From an uncultured Clostridia bacterium (GTDB lineage: Bacteria > Bacillota > Clostridia > Saccharofermentanales > DTU023): a stretch of DNA of 47,490 bases. The DNA is taken from assembly GCA_937922005.1 (NCBI GenBank), contig CAKZWV010000009.1, positions 1 through 47,490 on the forward strand. Direction: 5' to 3'. Every line of letters begins with the position of its first letter. The first letter of the stretch is position 1. Of this stretch, positions 24,641 through 33,033 are shown in pieces. Made by a program: the position numbers and the translations under genes. Below the pieces are notes generated by a model. The model searched no databases. It was not told where the DNA came from and was given only the letters and a program-made list of their open reading frames with translations.

Positions 24641-25645
24641 TTAGAAGGAATTGGCCGTCTGGGGGAAGCCCAGCCCTAGGACTTCCGTGACATCGTTGAC
24701 GACTACGAAGGCCTGAGGATCAATTTCCTTGATCCTTTGCTTAAGTTTTGGCACTTCCCGGACAGTCAGGACGCAGTAAATAATGGGGATGGGCTCGTTG
24801 GAGTAACTCCCCTTAGCTGAGATAATTGTGGAGCTCCGCTCCATTTCATGGAGGATAAAGGGCGTGATGTCTTCAATGTGTTTGCTTATGATGAAGACAG
24901 CCCTGGCCCGGTCGATGCCTTCCAAAGCGTAGTCAGTGAAGTATGAGGTCAGATACATGGCGATGAAAGAATACATGGCCAAGATGACGGTATTGGCTGA
25001 GGTATTCCGGTAGAAGAAGAGGGTAGAAAGAACGACCATGAAATCCAAGCCCATGAGAGCCTTGCCGATAGAGAAGTTCGGGAAGTGCCGGTGGATTACC
25101 ACAGCTAAGATATCCGTGCCTCCAGTGGTATAACCTCCTTTGAGGATGAGCCCCATGCTAATCCCATAGAGGATGCCGCCAAAGAGGCAGAAAATCAACA
25201 TATCTGGAAGGCTGCCTGTGGAGAGGGGAATATTGAGATAGGTTGCAAAAATATCTTTGGTGAAAGGAAGGGTAACATTGGTTGCCCAAGAATAGACAAA
25301 GGTTCCGACAATGCTCCGCCATACAAAGCGGAGGCCAATATCATACCAACCCAGGATGAGCAAAGGAATATTGAGGAGGGCCACCAGGGTACCAAATTTC
25401 ATAGAAGCGCCAGTTAGCTGGTAAATGATGGAAGCCATACCTGAAACCCCGCCCATGGTAAGCTTAAGGGGCAAGTAGAAGATATTGATGACAGCCCCGC
25501 CAATCAGGGATCCTATGACTAGGTAGAGCATATTGATGATCTCTTGGCTGGTCCGGCTCCTAGCCTCGGGCAGGGTGGGCTTCGGCGGACGTTTTTTCTT
25601 GGTCATTTTCCCGGAGAACGGGGTTTTAGGGGCGTTTTCTGTCAT
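24641..25645 (-). CDS. YitT family membrane protein (DUF161 + DUF2179)
   Basis: The 334-residue protein has five or six N-terminal helices, from about residue 37 (INMLYLVIGSLIGGAVINIF), with the family segment LPLKLTMGGVSGMASIIYQL and ILKGGYTTGGTDILAVVIHR. A soluble C-terminal DUF2179 domain follows from about 245 (ARAVFIISKHIEDITPFILH, ending AFVVVNDVTEVLGLGF). The function of the family is not settled. A basic N-terminal tail (KMTKKKRPPKPTLP) is long for the family; an in-frame ATG 13 codons later is an alternative start. A 13-bp repeat array lies directly upstream. Confidence 0.9.
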   Translation of the reverse strand: MTENAPKTPFSGKMTKKKRPPKPTLPEARSRTSQEIINMLYLVIGSLIGGAVINIFYLPLKLTMGGVSGMASIIYQLTGASMKFGTLVALLNIPLLILGWYDIGLRFVWRSIVGTFVYSWATNVTLPFTKDIFATYLNIPLSTGSLPDMLIFCLFGGILYGISMGLILKGGYTTGGTDILAVVIHRHFPNFSIGKALMGLDFMVVLSTLFFYRNTSANTVILAMYSFIAMYLTSYFTDYALEGIDRARAVFIISKHIEDITPFILHEMERSSTIISAKGSYSNEPIPIIYCVLTVREVPKLKQRIKEIDPQAFVVVNDVTEVLGLGFPQTANSF

Positions 25646-25660
25646 AGCTTACCTCACTTA

Positions 25661-25712
25661 TCTATATCTTGTATCTATATCTTGTATCTATATCTTGTAT
25701 CTATATCTTGTA
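25661..25712. repeat. 13-bp tandem repeat (4 perfect copies) at the mnmA-yitT junction
   Basis: TCTATATCTTGTA is repeated perfectly at 25661-25673, 25674-25686, 25687-25699 and 25700-25712. The last copy encodes the C-terminal residues YKI and the TAG stop of mnmA (minus strand). The other three lie between that stop and the yitT ATG at 25645. Because each copy carries a TAG in a different frame, gain or loss would change intergenic spacing but not the MnmA protein. Confidence 0.93.
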
Positions 25713-26966
25713 CTCCTTACAAATCGTCGCTCCCCCCAAGAGGAGGTCGTCTTGGTAAAAGACGGCCAGCTGTCCAGGGGTAGGCGCTCGAAAGGCTTCT
25801 TGGGCTCGGGCCTCAAAGACCACGTTTTCATCCGGCAGAATCCCAGCCCATAAATCCGCCATGACCTTCTTTTTCTCCTCTTTTGTAAGAGAAACAAAGG
25901 GAGCGTTTTCCCCTTCCTGACGGGCATGGGGAAAAAGAGTCACCGGACGCAGTTGGGACCGGTAGCGAGTCATCATCTGGGTCTCTAGGAAGGCTGGCAC
26001 TGGAGCTTCGGTAGACCTTGGCTCTGCGACTGACATAGGAGCAGGAGTTGACCCTGGGGTTGGTAGGAGAGCTGGCGGCAGTGGAGTATTTGCTAAGGAA
26101 GGAGCTGGTGCCATCCAAGTTCGGGCGGTCTTAGGGCCAGCGAGGGAAAGCTGGCGGAGGTAGATGGTCTTCTGAGCCAAATCTTCCTCCTTGCCCAGGG
26201 TAATGGCCCTTGTAAAGGGGTTGATCTCGGTCACATAAACCCGCTCACCCAGGGCAATACCCAAGTGACGGCTCTGCCCGAGAGTATAATTCATAAGCCC
26301 CTTGTGGGGGCCCAAAATATTCCCTTGGCTATCAACGAAGTTGCCAGAGGGGTTGGTCAGATAACTGGTCTTGAAAAAGTCTCTTAGATTCTGGGGGACG
26401 AAACAAATATCCTGGCTCTCCGCCTGGTCAGCCTGGTGATAATGTAGGGCCTGGGCCTGGTTTCTAAGATCAGTCTTGCAATAGTCAGCCAGGGGAAAAA
26501 TAATTTTTTTTAGAATGGGTTGCCTAAGATAGGCCAAAACATAGGTCTGGTCTTTGCTGGCATCCTTGGGACGGCGGACATAATATTCACCTAAGTCAGA
26601 CTGGTAGGAAATTTCGGCATAATGGCCGGTGGCAATGTGGTCAAAACCAAAGGCTTCAGAGTAGTCGTTGAGAGCCTTAAATTTAATAAGGGGGTTGCAC
26701 CTAGCACAAGGATTGGGGGTCAACCCCTTCTGGTAAGCGTGGAGAAAGGGCTCCATCACATCCCGGGCAAAGGGACGTCGTAAATCGAGAATCGTCAAAG
26801 GAAGGGAAAGCTCGGTCGCAGCATCTAAGACTTGCCTTTTGGCTAGCTGGGCCTTGGCTCCCTCTTGTAAAAATAAAAAAAGCCCATAGACACCATAACC
26901 TGCCTCCCGCAAGAGGTAGGCGGCCATGGTGCTATCGAGCCCTCCGCTCAGGGCGAGCAGAACCAT
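25701..26966 (-). CDS. mnmA: tRNA-specific 2-thiouridylase MnmA
   Basis: MnmA adenylates and thiolates U34 in the wobble position of Lys, Glu and Gln tRNAs. The PP-loop is ALSGGLDST (residues 5-13). The catalytic Cys is C90 in GLTPNPCARCNPLIKF and the second is C188 in ESQDICFV. ATGHYAE and NYTLGQSRHLGIALG are also family-specific. At 421 residues it is about 50 longer than usual, owing to a Pro/Ala/Thr-rich insert near residues 285-325 in the C-terminal beta domain. An extra Cys (C87, in NPCARCN) sits where most MnmA have Asp or Val. The ATG begins one base after the RHH gene stop. Its last residues lie in a 13-bp repeat. Confidence 0.92.
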   Translation of the reverse strand: MVLLALSGGLDSTMAAYLLREAGYGVYGLFLFLQEGAKAQLAKRQVLDAATELSLPLTILDLRRPFARDVMEPFLHAYQKGLTPNPCARCNPLIKFKALNDYSEAFGFDHIATGHYAEISYQSDLGEYYVRRPKDASKDQTYVLAYLRQPILKKIIFPLADYCKTDLRNQAQALHYHQADQAESQDICFVPQNLRDFFKTSYLTNPSGNFVDSQGNILGPHKGLMNYTLGQSRHLGIALGERVYVTEINPFTRAITLGKEEDLAQKTIYLRQLSLAGPKTARTWMAPAPSLANTPLPPALLPTPGSTPAPMSVAEPRSTEAPVPAFLETQMMTRYRSQLRPVTLFPHARQEGENAPFVSLTKEEKKKVMADLWAGILPDENVVFEARAQEAFRAPTPGQLAVFYQDDLLLGGATICKEYKI

Positions 26967-26967
26967 A

Positions 26968-27150
26968 TTACTGACTATCGTTTTTCCGACCTAAAAGATA
27001 CTTTTGGTAGAGATTCATGCTGTCTTCCTGTTGAATTTTTTCCAGCAGGGTCTTTTGTGCTAACTCAGACAGGGTGAGGCCCTGCTTTTTAGCATACTGC
27101 CTCGCAAGCATCTCTTCCGCATCGGTCAATTTAATATTCACGATTCCCAT
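26968..27150 (-). CDS. Ribbon-helix-helix protein, RelB/DUF6290-type antitoxin-like
   Basis: This 60-residue protein begins VNIKLTDAEEMLARQYAKKQ and GLTLSELAQKTLLEKIQQE, the strand-helix-helix pattern of RHH DNA-binding proteins and RelB-like antitoxins. AAGGATGG precedes the ATG. No toxin follows: the next gene, one base after the stop, is mnmA. Coupling of an antitoxin-like regulator to a tRNA-thiolation gene is unusual; it could be a relic of a lost toxin-antitoxin pair or a local regulator. The gap 27151-27442 holds imperfect GGAGGAGG-rich repeats and no gene that I can support. Confidence 0.65.
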   Translation of the reverse strand: MGIVNIKLTDAEEMLARQYAKKQGLTLSELAQKTLLEKIQQEDSMNLYQKYLLGRKNDSQ

Positions 27151-27442
27151 AGCTTTACCATCCTTACCAAGTTATTTATTTGGGTTCATTGCATGGATAT
27201 CATAGCAGATATCAGGGGAGATTTGCAACCTTTGGGAGGGGGTCCTATCGGAGAAGAGGCGGTTTTCTGGAGGAGGTCCTACAGGGGAGGAGGCTATAGC
27301 TTGAAAAAGCTTCTATTGAGGAGGAGGCTCACCCTGGGAGAGGTGGAAATTCGTGACCTGAATTGCTAGACTAGGCCGGATTGCTAAGTTATCGCCATGT
27401 TATGTGAAAATTGCGGTGACCGATCAGGAAGGAAGAAACACC

Positions 27443-28855
27443 ATGAGTTTATTAGGTGGTCGCGAATACACGAGATTAACAGAAGGTCCCATTGCTCGGG
27501 ACATCTTGCTGTTTGCCGTCCCCTTATTACTTACAAATATTCTTGAGCAGGCTTATAACACGGTTGACCTTTTGATCGTCAGCCGTTATGCCTCGAAAGC
27601 GGCTTTGGCCGGCGTAGGGTCGACGACGCCTTTTTCGAATATGCTCATTGGCCTTTTTATGGGCGTGGCTACCGGCACATCTGTTAAGGTAGCCCAGTAT
27701 TTTGGCGGGGAAAATCCGGAAAAGTTAAGGAGAACGGTCCATAGCTCTTTGGCTTTGGCCATTTTGGGCGGCCTGATTTTGACAGGTCTTGGCTATTATA
27801 CAACTCCCTGGCTCCTTAGGATGACAGAAACGCCGGAGAGTATTTTTATTGAGGCCCAGACCTATTTGCAGATTTTTTTCCTAGGAATGGTGCCTTTGCT
27901 CGTCTATAACCTAGGTGCCGGTATTTTGCGGGCTGTAGGGGATAGCCGACGCCCCTTCTTTTATCTTTTGGTGTCGGCGGTCATCAATATTGTTTTAGAC
28001 CTCCTCATGGTTAAGCATTGGGGGCTCGGGGCCCGGGGGGCGGCTTACGCCACGGTGGCAGCCCAGGTCGTTGCCGCCATACTCGTAATTTTCCACCTGG
28101 TATTTGCCATAGGGCCGGAACGCCTCTATTTTCGAGATATTCGCCTCCACAAGGAAGAGAGCATGGAGATTATCTGGATTGGCCTACCGGCTGGGTTACA
28201 ATCAGTGGTGATTTCCCTGTCGAACGTCCTTATTCAGGCTAAAATCAACGGCTTTGGCCCCGATGCCATTGGGGGCGTCGCCATAGAGTGGCGCTTGGAT
28301 GGCTTTGTTTTGGCTGCCATTCAGGCCATGGGCCTGGCCGTCACCACCTTTTCTGCCCAGCATATTGGGGCCCATCTCTATCACCGCCTCCACAAGGGGG
28401 CCAGGGTGGCCTTGGGCTTATCCCTTGGGATCACCTTTAGCCTGGGTGCCTTTTTGACCATCTTTGCTGAACCTCTCATCGGCTTTTTTACGACGGACCC
28501 TGGGGTCCTCTGGCACGGCAAGATCATGCTCTGTGTCCTAGCTCCCTTTTACTTTATCATGGCCCTGTCGGAGACCTACGGAGGCTTGGTGCGTGGTGCT
28601 GGTAAGGCCTTCCAGCCTATGATGGTGGCTGTTCTTACCATGTGCGTCTTTCGGATCTTTTGGATCAGTGTTATCTTGCCCCTCCACCACACCTTCCTTT
28701 GCATGATTATTGGCTATCCCATTTCCTGGCTCCTTGCTCTTATTATGAACGCCTCTTATTATGGATGGGGAAAGTGGGTTCCCGGCGGGATGACATTCCG
28801 GGGATACCTGGCTACCCATCCCAGCGAGAGTGAGCAAGCAGTCAATGCAAATTAA
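27443..28855 (+). CDS. MATE family efflux transporter
   Basis: This is the third MATE-type antiporter in the window, 470 residues. The N-terminal domain has GPIARDILLFAVPLLLTNIL, EQAYNTVDLLIVSRY and LVYNLGAGILRAVGDSRRPF. The second half repeats the pattern with GLPAGLQSVVISLSNVLIQ and LSETYGGLVRGAGKAFQPMM. I start at ATG 27443, which follows GGAAGGAAG, rather than at the in-frame GTG at 27404. It is closer to the NorM/DinF-like group than the protein at 12844, judging by the GAGILRAVGDSRRP segment. The substrate is unknown. Confidence 0.88.
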   Translation: MSLLGGREYTRLTEGPIARDILLFAVPLLLTNILEQAYNTVDLLIVSRYASKAALAGVGSTTPFSNMLIGLFMGVATGTSVKVAQYFGGENPEKLRRTVHSSLALAILGGLILTGLGYYTTPWLLRMTETPESIFIEAQTYLQIFFLGMVPLLVYNLGAGILRAVGDSRRPFFYLLVSAVINIVLDLLMVKHWGLGARGAAYATVAAQVVAAILVIFHLVFAIGPERLYFRDIRLHKEESMEIIWIGLPAGLQSVVISLSNVLIQAKINGFGPDAIGGVAIEWRLDGFVLAAIQAMGLAVTTFSAQHIGAHLYHRLHKGARVALGLSLGITFSLGAFLTIFAEPLIGFFTTDPGVLWHGKIMLCVLAPFYFIMALSETYGGLVRGAGKAFQPMMVAVLTMCVFRIFWISVILPLHHTFLCMIIGYPISWLLALIMNASYYGWGKWVPGGMTFRGYLATHPSESEQAVNAN

Positions 28856-28914
28856 ACTTTTCATATCAGTAAACAGATATTTAGGATAAAAAATAGAAAG
28901 AAAAAGGAGGCTCC

Positions 28915-29589
28915 ATGATTCTCTACCTTGTCCGTCACGGTGAGACGGAAATGAACCTGCAGCATATCATGCAGGGAAGGCTCGATTCACCTTTAAGTCC
29001 CTTGGGCCAAGCCCAGGCGGAAGCGGTGGCAGAGGCCCTTGCCCCAATCGAAGTGGACTACATTTACCATAGTACCCAGGGGCGGGCTAAGACGACCGCA
29101 GAATATATTGCCAAACATCATCCCCAAGCCCAGATTCTGGGGGATGACCGCCTACGGGAGATAGATAGTGGGGATCTGGAGGGGCGGCCTTTTGATGAGG
29201 GGGAAGCCCTCTACCCCGAAGCTTATTATCTGCTCAATAATAACCCGGCAGCTTATGCGGCACCTGGAGGGGAGACCTACGACGAGGTCTTTGCCCGGGC
29301 AAGAGCAGCCTTAGAAGCTTGTTATCAAAAGCATCCCCAGGCGACCGTGGTGGTGGTCACCCACGGTTTTACCCAGCTCACCCTGATGCCTTGGTTCTTT
29401 TCGGGCTCTTGGGATAGCTATGAGGAGCCTGAGCCTGTTATCTATGGAAATTGCTCCATTACAGAGGTGGAAATACAGCCAGACAAGACTTTTAAGCTCC
29501 TTAGGGTCAACGACTGTAGCCATGTGCCGCACCAGACTTATCTTTCTCCTCAACCAGGAGATATCAAAAGGGGTGGAAGTAAAGAATAG
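28915..29589 (+). CDS. Histidine phosphatase family protein (phosphoglycerate mutase-like)
   Basis: A cytosolic branch-1 histidine phosphatase of 224 residues. The catalytic motif is LVRHGETEMN (residues 5-14, phospho-acceptor H8). It also has GRLDSPLSPLGQAQAEAVAE, STQGRAKTTAEY, LREIDSGDLEG and the second catalytic His in VVVVTHGFTQL. AAAAAGGAGGCTCC precedes the ATG. Members act on phosphoglycerate, alpha-ribazole phosphate or other small phosphates. The cobalamin-linked CobC function is conceivable given cbiF and cbiG in the window, but nothing here shows it. Confidence 0.88.
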   Translation: MILYLVRHGETEMNLQHIMQGRLDSPLSPLGQAQAEAVAEALAPIEVDYIYHSTQGRAKTTAEYIAKHHPQAQILGDDRLREIDSGDLEGRPFDEGEALYPEAYYLLNNNPAAYAAPGGETYDEVFARARAALEACYQKHPQATVVVVTHGFTQLTLMPWFFSGSWDSYEEPEPVIYGNCSITEVEIQPDKTFKLLRVNDCSHVPHQTYLSPQPGDIKRGGSKE

Positions 29590-29666
29590 TAGAGTGATGC
29601 ATAGAATCTGCCGAGCATATAAAAAATCCAATAATACAGAGAATAATAGAGAAAGGAAATAGAGAG

Positions 29667-30128
29667 ATGAAAATTATTATGTCATGCGACCATGCAGGTC
29701 CGGGGATGCTGGAGTATTTGGAGGAAAAGTTAAAGGAAAATGGCTTTGAGGTTGAAGTTCCGGCCAGTGCCCAGGCTTTGACCGAGGAGACCAAGGTCGA
29801 TTATCCAGATATGGCGAAAGAGCTGGCTCACAAGGTGGTAGAGGCCCAGGGTGAAGCAATGGGAATCTTAATCTGTGGGACCGGAATTGGGATGGCTATG
29901 GCGGCCAATAAGGTGCCGGGGATCCGGGCGGCCAATGTAACCAATGAGTTGTGTGCAGCCCTGTCCCGTCGCCATAATGACGCTAATGTGCTATGCTTAG
30001 GAGCGAGAATTATCGGCCCGGAATTAGCTTGGGCCATAACCCATACCTTCCTCGAAACGTCTTTTGAGGGGGGACGTCACCAAAGGAGAGTCAATAAGAT
30101 CGATGGCACAGAAGAAAGCAAGTTCTAA
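29667..30128 (+). CDS. rpiB: Ribose-5-phosphate isomerase B
   Basis: RpiB interconverts ribose-5-phosphate and ribulose-5-phosphate in the pentose phosphate pathway. The 153-residue protein has SCDHAG (residues 6-11), the catalytic Cys in ICGTGIGMAMAANKVPGIRA (C70), and SRRHNDANVLCLGARIIG with the conserved His near 103. GAAAGGAAATAGAGAG precedes the ATG. Its last 26 bases overlap the start of lon, so the two are read together. Confidence 0.93.
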   Translation: MKIIMSCDHAGPGMLEYLEEKLKENGFEVEVPASAQALTEETKVDYPDMAKELAHKVVEAQGEAMGILICGTGIGMAMAANKVPGIRAANVTNELCAALSRRHNDANVLCLGARIIGPELAWAITHTFLETSFEGGRHQRRVNKIDGTEESKF

Positions 30129-33033
30129 AAACGACATACAACTTTGGACAAGGTGTGTCTTTGATTCCAATTGTTACCCCATCTTGCCGATGGGGGATTT
30201 GATCTGTTATCCGACCAGTACGATTTCCTTGGAGTCAGGTTCTCGGGACATGTATGAGAGCCTGGAGAAGCTCCTGACCCTCAAACATGGCAATTTGGTC
30301 CTGACCCACTTGACGGTGAATGAGCTGGGGCCTGACCACGTGGCTCAAGACCTCCAGACGGACCAGGGCGCTGGGACTCCTGAGGCAGCTGTGCCGAGCG
30401 ACGGGGCAGGGCCCACTGAGGCTGCTGGATTTAGTGATGGGGCAGGGCCCGCTGAGGCTATTGGATCTAGTGACGGAGCTGGGCTTGCGGAGCCTACTGA
30501 GGCCCCTGGAACCAGCAATGACGACCCGGATGCAGTTCCCCGGCCCAAATATCAGATCCTCTATGCCCCCATAGGCTGCCTGTGCCGGGTGACCAGTTTT
30601 GAGGTTATGCCACCGGAAAATGCAAAATCCACTAAAATCTCTCCTGCGGGAGAGCTGATGACCGAGGAAGAAGACAGTTTCCGTTTTCAGATGGTGGTGG
30701 AAGCCCAACAAAGGGTGACCTTGAAGGAAGTCATCGAATGCAATCGCTACGATATCTTCTGTCGACTTGATCCCCTGCCGAACGAAGATCTTTCTGAGGA
30801 GGAGGAAGCTGCCCTGACCAAACTGCTTCCAGATATCGTAGAAAAAATCCGTATCCTGGGCGAGGCCATGCATCCTAATTTTGTCGATTTCAATAAGGTA
30901 ATGGGGGCCCTCCGAGAGACCTCCCCGACCGTCTTGATGGACCAGGTATGCTCCATTTTAGCTGTAGACCTCGGTTTCAAACAGGAACAGCTCGAAGAGA
31001 CCAACCTCTTGCGTCGGGGCCAGGCTCTTCTTGAGAAATTGGACGTCCTTGCCAAAGAATATCCCATCACCCCTATTTCTCCCTCGCTCTTTAGCCGATC
31101 TGGACCATCTTCTGACAAGAGGACCGACCAGCCCCTTCACCTGGCCAAGCTGCCAGAGCGCTTGAGGGCAGCTTTGACTCAGGGAGATATCGATCCTCTG
31201 GATTATTTGGAAGCGGAACACTGGGAATACCAGAAGGAAAGCTATGATAGAACTAAGGAGCTCATCGATAAGATGAAGCTCTATCGGGAAACAGTGAGTA
31301 CCCAGGGGGTCATCAACTACTATCGGCAACTCCTGGAAAAACCTCAGATGGACGATGAGGTCATGAAGGTCGTGGTCCAAGAGATCGTCAACGTCGAGAA
31401 AAGTATGAAAGAGGGGGCGTCTGCGGAAGCCAATGTCTCCCGAACCTGGCTGGATTTCGTCTTATCCCTGCCCTTTGGTTCTTATACCGTGGAAAATCAC
31501 GATGTTGCTGAGGCTCGTAAGATCCTAGATAAAGATCACTATGGGTTGAAAGATGTTAAAGAACGGATTTTGGAGTATTTGTCAGTGCTCCACCTCAGGC
31601 ATCAGCAGATCAATCCGGGTGAAAAAGTGACTGAAAGGACAGATTTGGCCGATGGGGCCATTATTTGTCTGGTGGGACCTCCTGGGGTAGGCAAAACTTC
31701 GATTGTCAAAAGTATTGCCAAAGCGACAGGGCGAACCTATGTCCGGATGTCCCTGGGTGGCGTCAATGATGAAGCAGAAATCCGGGGCCACCGAAAGACC
31801 TATGTGGCTGCCATGCCGGGGCGGATTTTGTCGGCGGTTAAGCGGGCAGGCAACGACAATCCCCTTATCCTTCTCGACGAAATCGACAAATTGACAGAGT
31901 CCCGTAATGGGTCCCCGACTTCGGCCCTCCTTGAGGTTCTGGATCCGGCACAAAACAATTCTTTCGTGGATCATTTTGTAGGCCAACCCTACGACCTGTC
32001 GAAAGTCCTCTTCATGACAACAGCCAATTATGAAGCAAATATTCCAGCTCCGCTTCGTGACCGGATGGAGATTATTCGCCTGGATGGCTATATCGATAGT
32101 GAGAAGCTGGAGATTGCCCGCCGCCACTTGATTCCCAAGGTCTTAGAGGAACACGGGATCAAGCCTTCTCAGTTGAAAATTAGTAAGAAGGCTCTGGAGC
32201 TGATTATTCAAAGGTATACCCGAGAGGCGGGGCTCCGGGAACTGGAGCGCCAGTTAGAAAAGTTAGCTAGGCGGGGGGCCAATCAACTGGCCGAGCAAGG
32301 GGTCAAATCCATTTCTGTGAGTCAGCGGAATTTGGAGTCTTTCTTGGGCATCCCCATCTATTATGATAATGCTACAAAAATGCGTCCGGCCCTGGGAACG
32401 GTCTATGGGTTAGCTGTCACGGAACTGGGCGGTGAGTTGCTCCGAGTTGAGGTAAATTCTTTCCCGGGAACGGGCAAGATTGAGCTGACCGGCCACCTGG
32501 GGGATGTGATGAAAGAGTCGGCAAAGACGGCCCTAGGTTATCTGAGGAGTCAAGCGGAGACCTATGGAATTTCTGAGTTCTTTCCCGATAAGGTAGACAT
32601 GCATATTCATGTGCCAGCTGGGGCTACCCCCAAGGAGGGGCCTTCTGCGGGTATTACCCTGGCTAGTGCCATGCTTTCTCAACTTACCAAGACCCCTGTC
32701 CGCCGAGATGTGGCTATGACTGGGGAGATCTCCTTGCATGGTGACATCTTGCCCATTGGTGGTCTCAAGGGGAAGACTGCAGCGGCTTACCGCCACCACA
32801 TTAAGACGGTTATCTATCCGAAAGAAAATGAGAGTGAGCTTCAGGATATTCCTAAGGAGATTCGGGAGGGTCTCACGATGATTCCCGTGTCCCATTTTGA
32901 GGATTTGATCCCCAAGCTCTTTGAGAGCAGGCCTTACTTACATAAAGAGCAAGAACCTGCCGCGGCGACTGCTAAAGATGGGGAAGCTGAGGATAGAGCT
33001 TCCTTCGCCTCAGCGAAAAAGGAGGTCCTATGA
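30103..33033 (+). CDS. lon: ATP-dependent protease Lon with an extended N-terminal domain
   Basis: Lon degrades misfolded and regulatory proteins in the cytosol. At about 976 residues it is far longer than the usual 770-820. The N-terminal substrate-binding domain holds an insert of about 50 residues made of four 12-residue units of the SDGAGPTEAAGF type. The AAA+ domain has Walker A GPPGVGKTS (about residue 525) and Walker B LILLDEIDK (about 588). The protease domain has PKEGPSAGITLASAML with the catalytic Ser near 848, and GGLKGKTAAAYRH with the Lys near 890. ATG 30103 follows AAAGGAGAG and lies inside the end of rpiB. The stop overlaps the next gene as ATGA. Core motifs are intact, so it is probably active. 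Confidence 0.92.
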   Translation: MAQKKASSKNDIQLWTRCVFDSNCYPILPMGDLICYPTSTISLESGSRDMYESLEKLLTLKHGNLVLTHLTVNELGPDHVAQDLQTDQGAGTPEAAVPSDGAGPTEAAGFSDGAGPAEAIGSSDGAGLAEPTEAPGTSNDDPDAVPRPKYQILYAPIGCLCRVTSFEVMPPENAKSTKISPAGELMTEEEDSFRFQMVVEAQQRVTLKEVIECNRYDIFCRLDPLPNEDLSEEEEAALTKLLPDIVEKIRILGEAMHPNFVDFNKVMGALRETSPTVLMDQVCSILAVDLGFKQEQLEETNLLRRGQALLEKLDVLAKEYPITPISPSLFSRSGPSSDKRTDQPLHLAKLPERLRAALTQGDIDPLDYLEAEHWEYQKESYDRTKELIDKMKLYRETVSTQGVINYYRQLLEKPQMDDEVMKVVVQEIVNVEKSMKEGASAEANVSRTWLDFVLSLPFGSYTVENHDVAEARKILDKDHYGLKDVKERILEYLSVLHLRHQQINPGEKVTERTDLADGAIICLVGPPGVGKTSIVKSIAKATGRTYVRMSLGGVNDEAEIRGHRKTYVAAMPGRILSAVKRAGNDNPLILLDEIDKLTESRNGSPTSALLEVLDPAQNNSFVDHFVGQPYDLSKVLFMTTANYEANIPAPLRDRMEIIRLDGYIDSEKLEIARRHLIPKVLEEHGIKPSQLKISKKALELIIQRYTREAGLRELERQLEKLARRGANQLAEQGVKSISVSQRNLESFLGIPIYYDNATKMRPALGTVYGLAVTELGGELLRVEVNSFPGTGKIELTGHLGDVMKESAKTALGYLRSQAETYGISEFFPDKVDMHIHVPAGATPKEGPSAGITLASAMLSQLTKTPVRRDVAMTGEISLHGDILPIGGLKGKTAAAYRHHIKTVIYPKENESELQDIPKEIREGLTMIPVSHFEDLIPKLFESRPYLHKEQEPAAATAKDGEAEDRASFASAKKEVL
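30361..30504. repeat. 36-bp in-frame tandem repeat inside lon
   Basis: Four units of 36 bp start at 30361, 30397, 30433 and 30469 and encode DQGAGTPEAAVP, SDGAGPTEAAGF, SDGAGPAEAIGS and SDGAGLAEPTEA. They interrupt the N-terminal domain of Lon. Confidence 0.85.
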
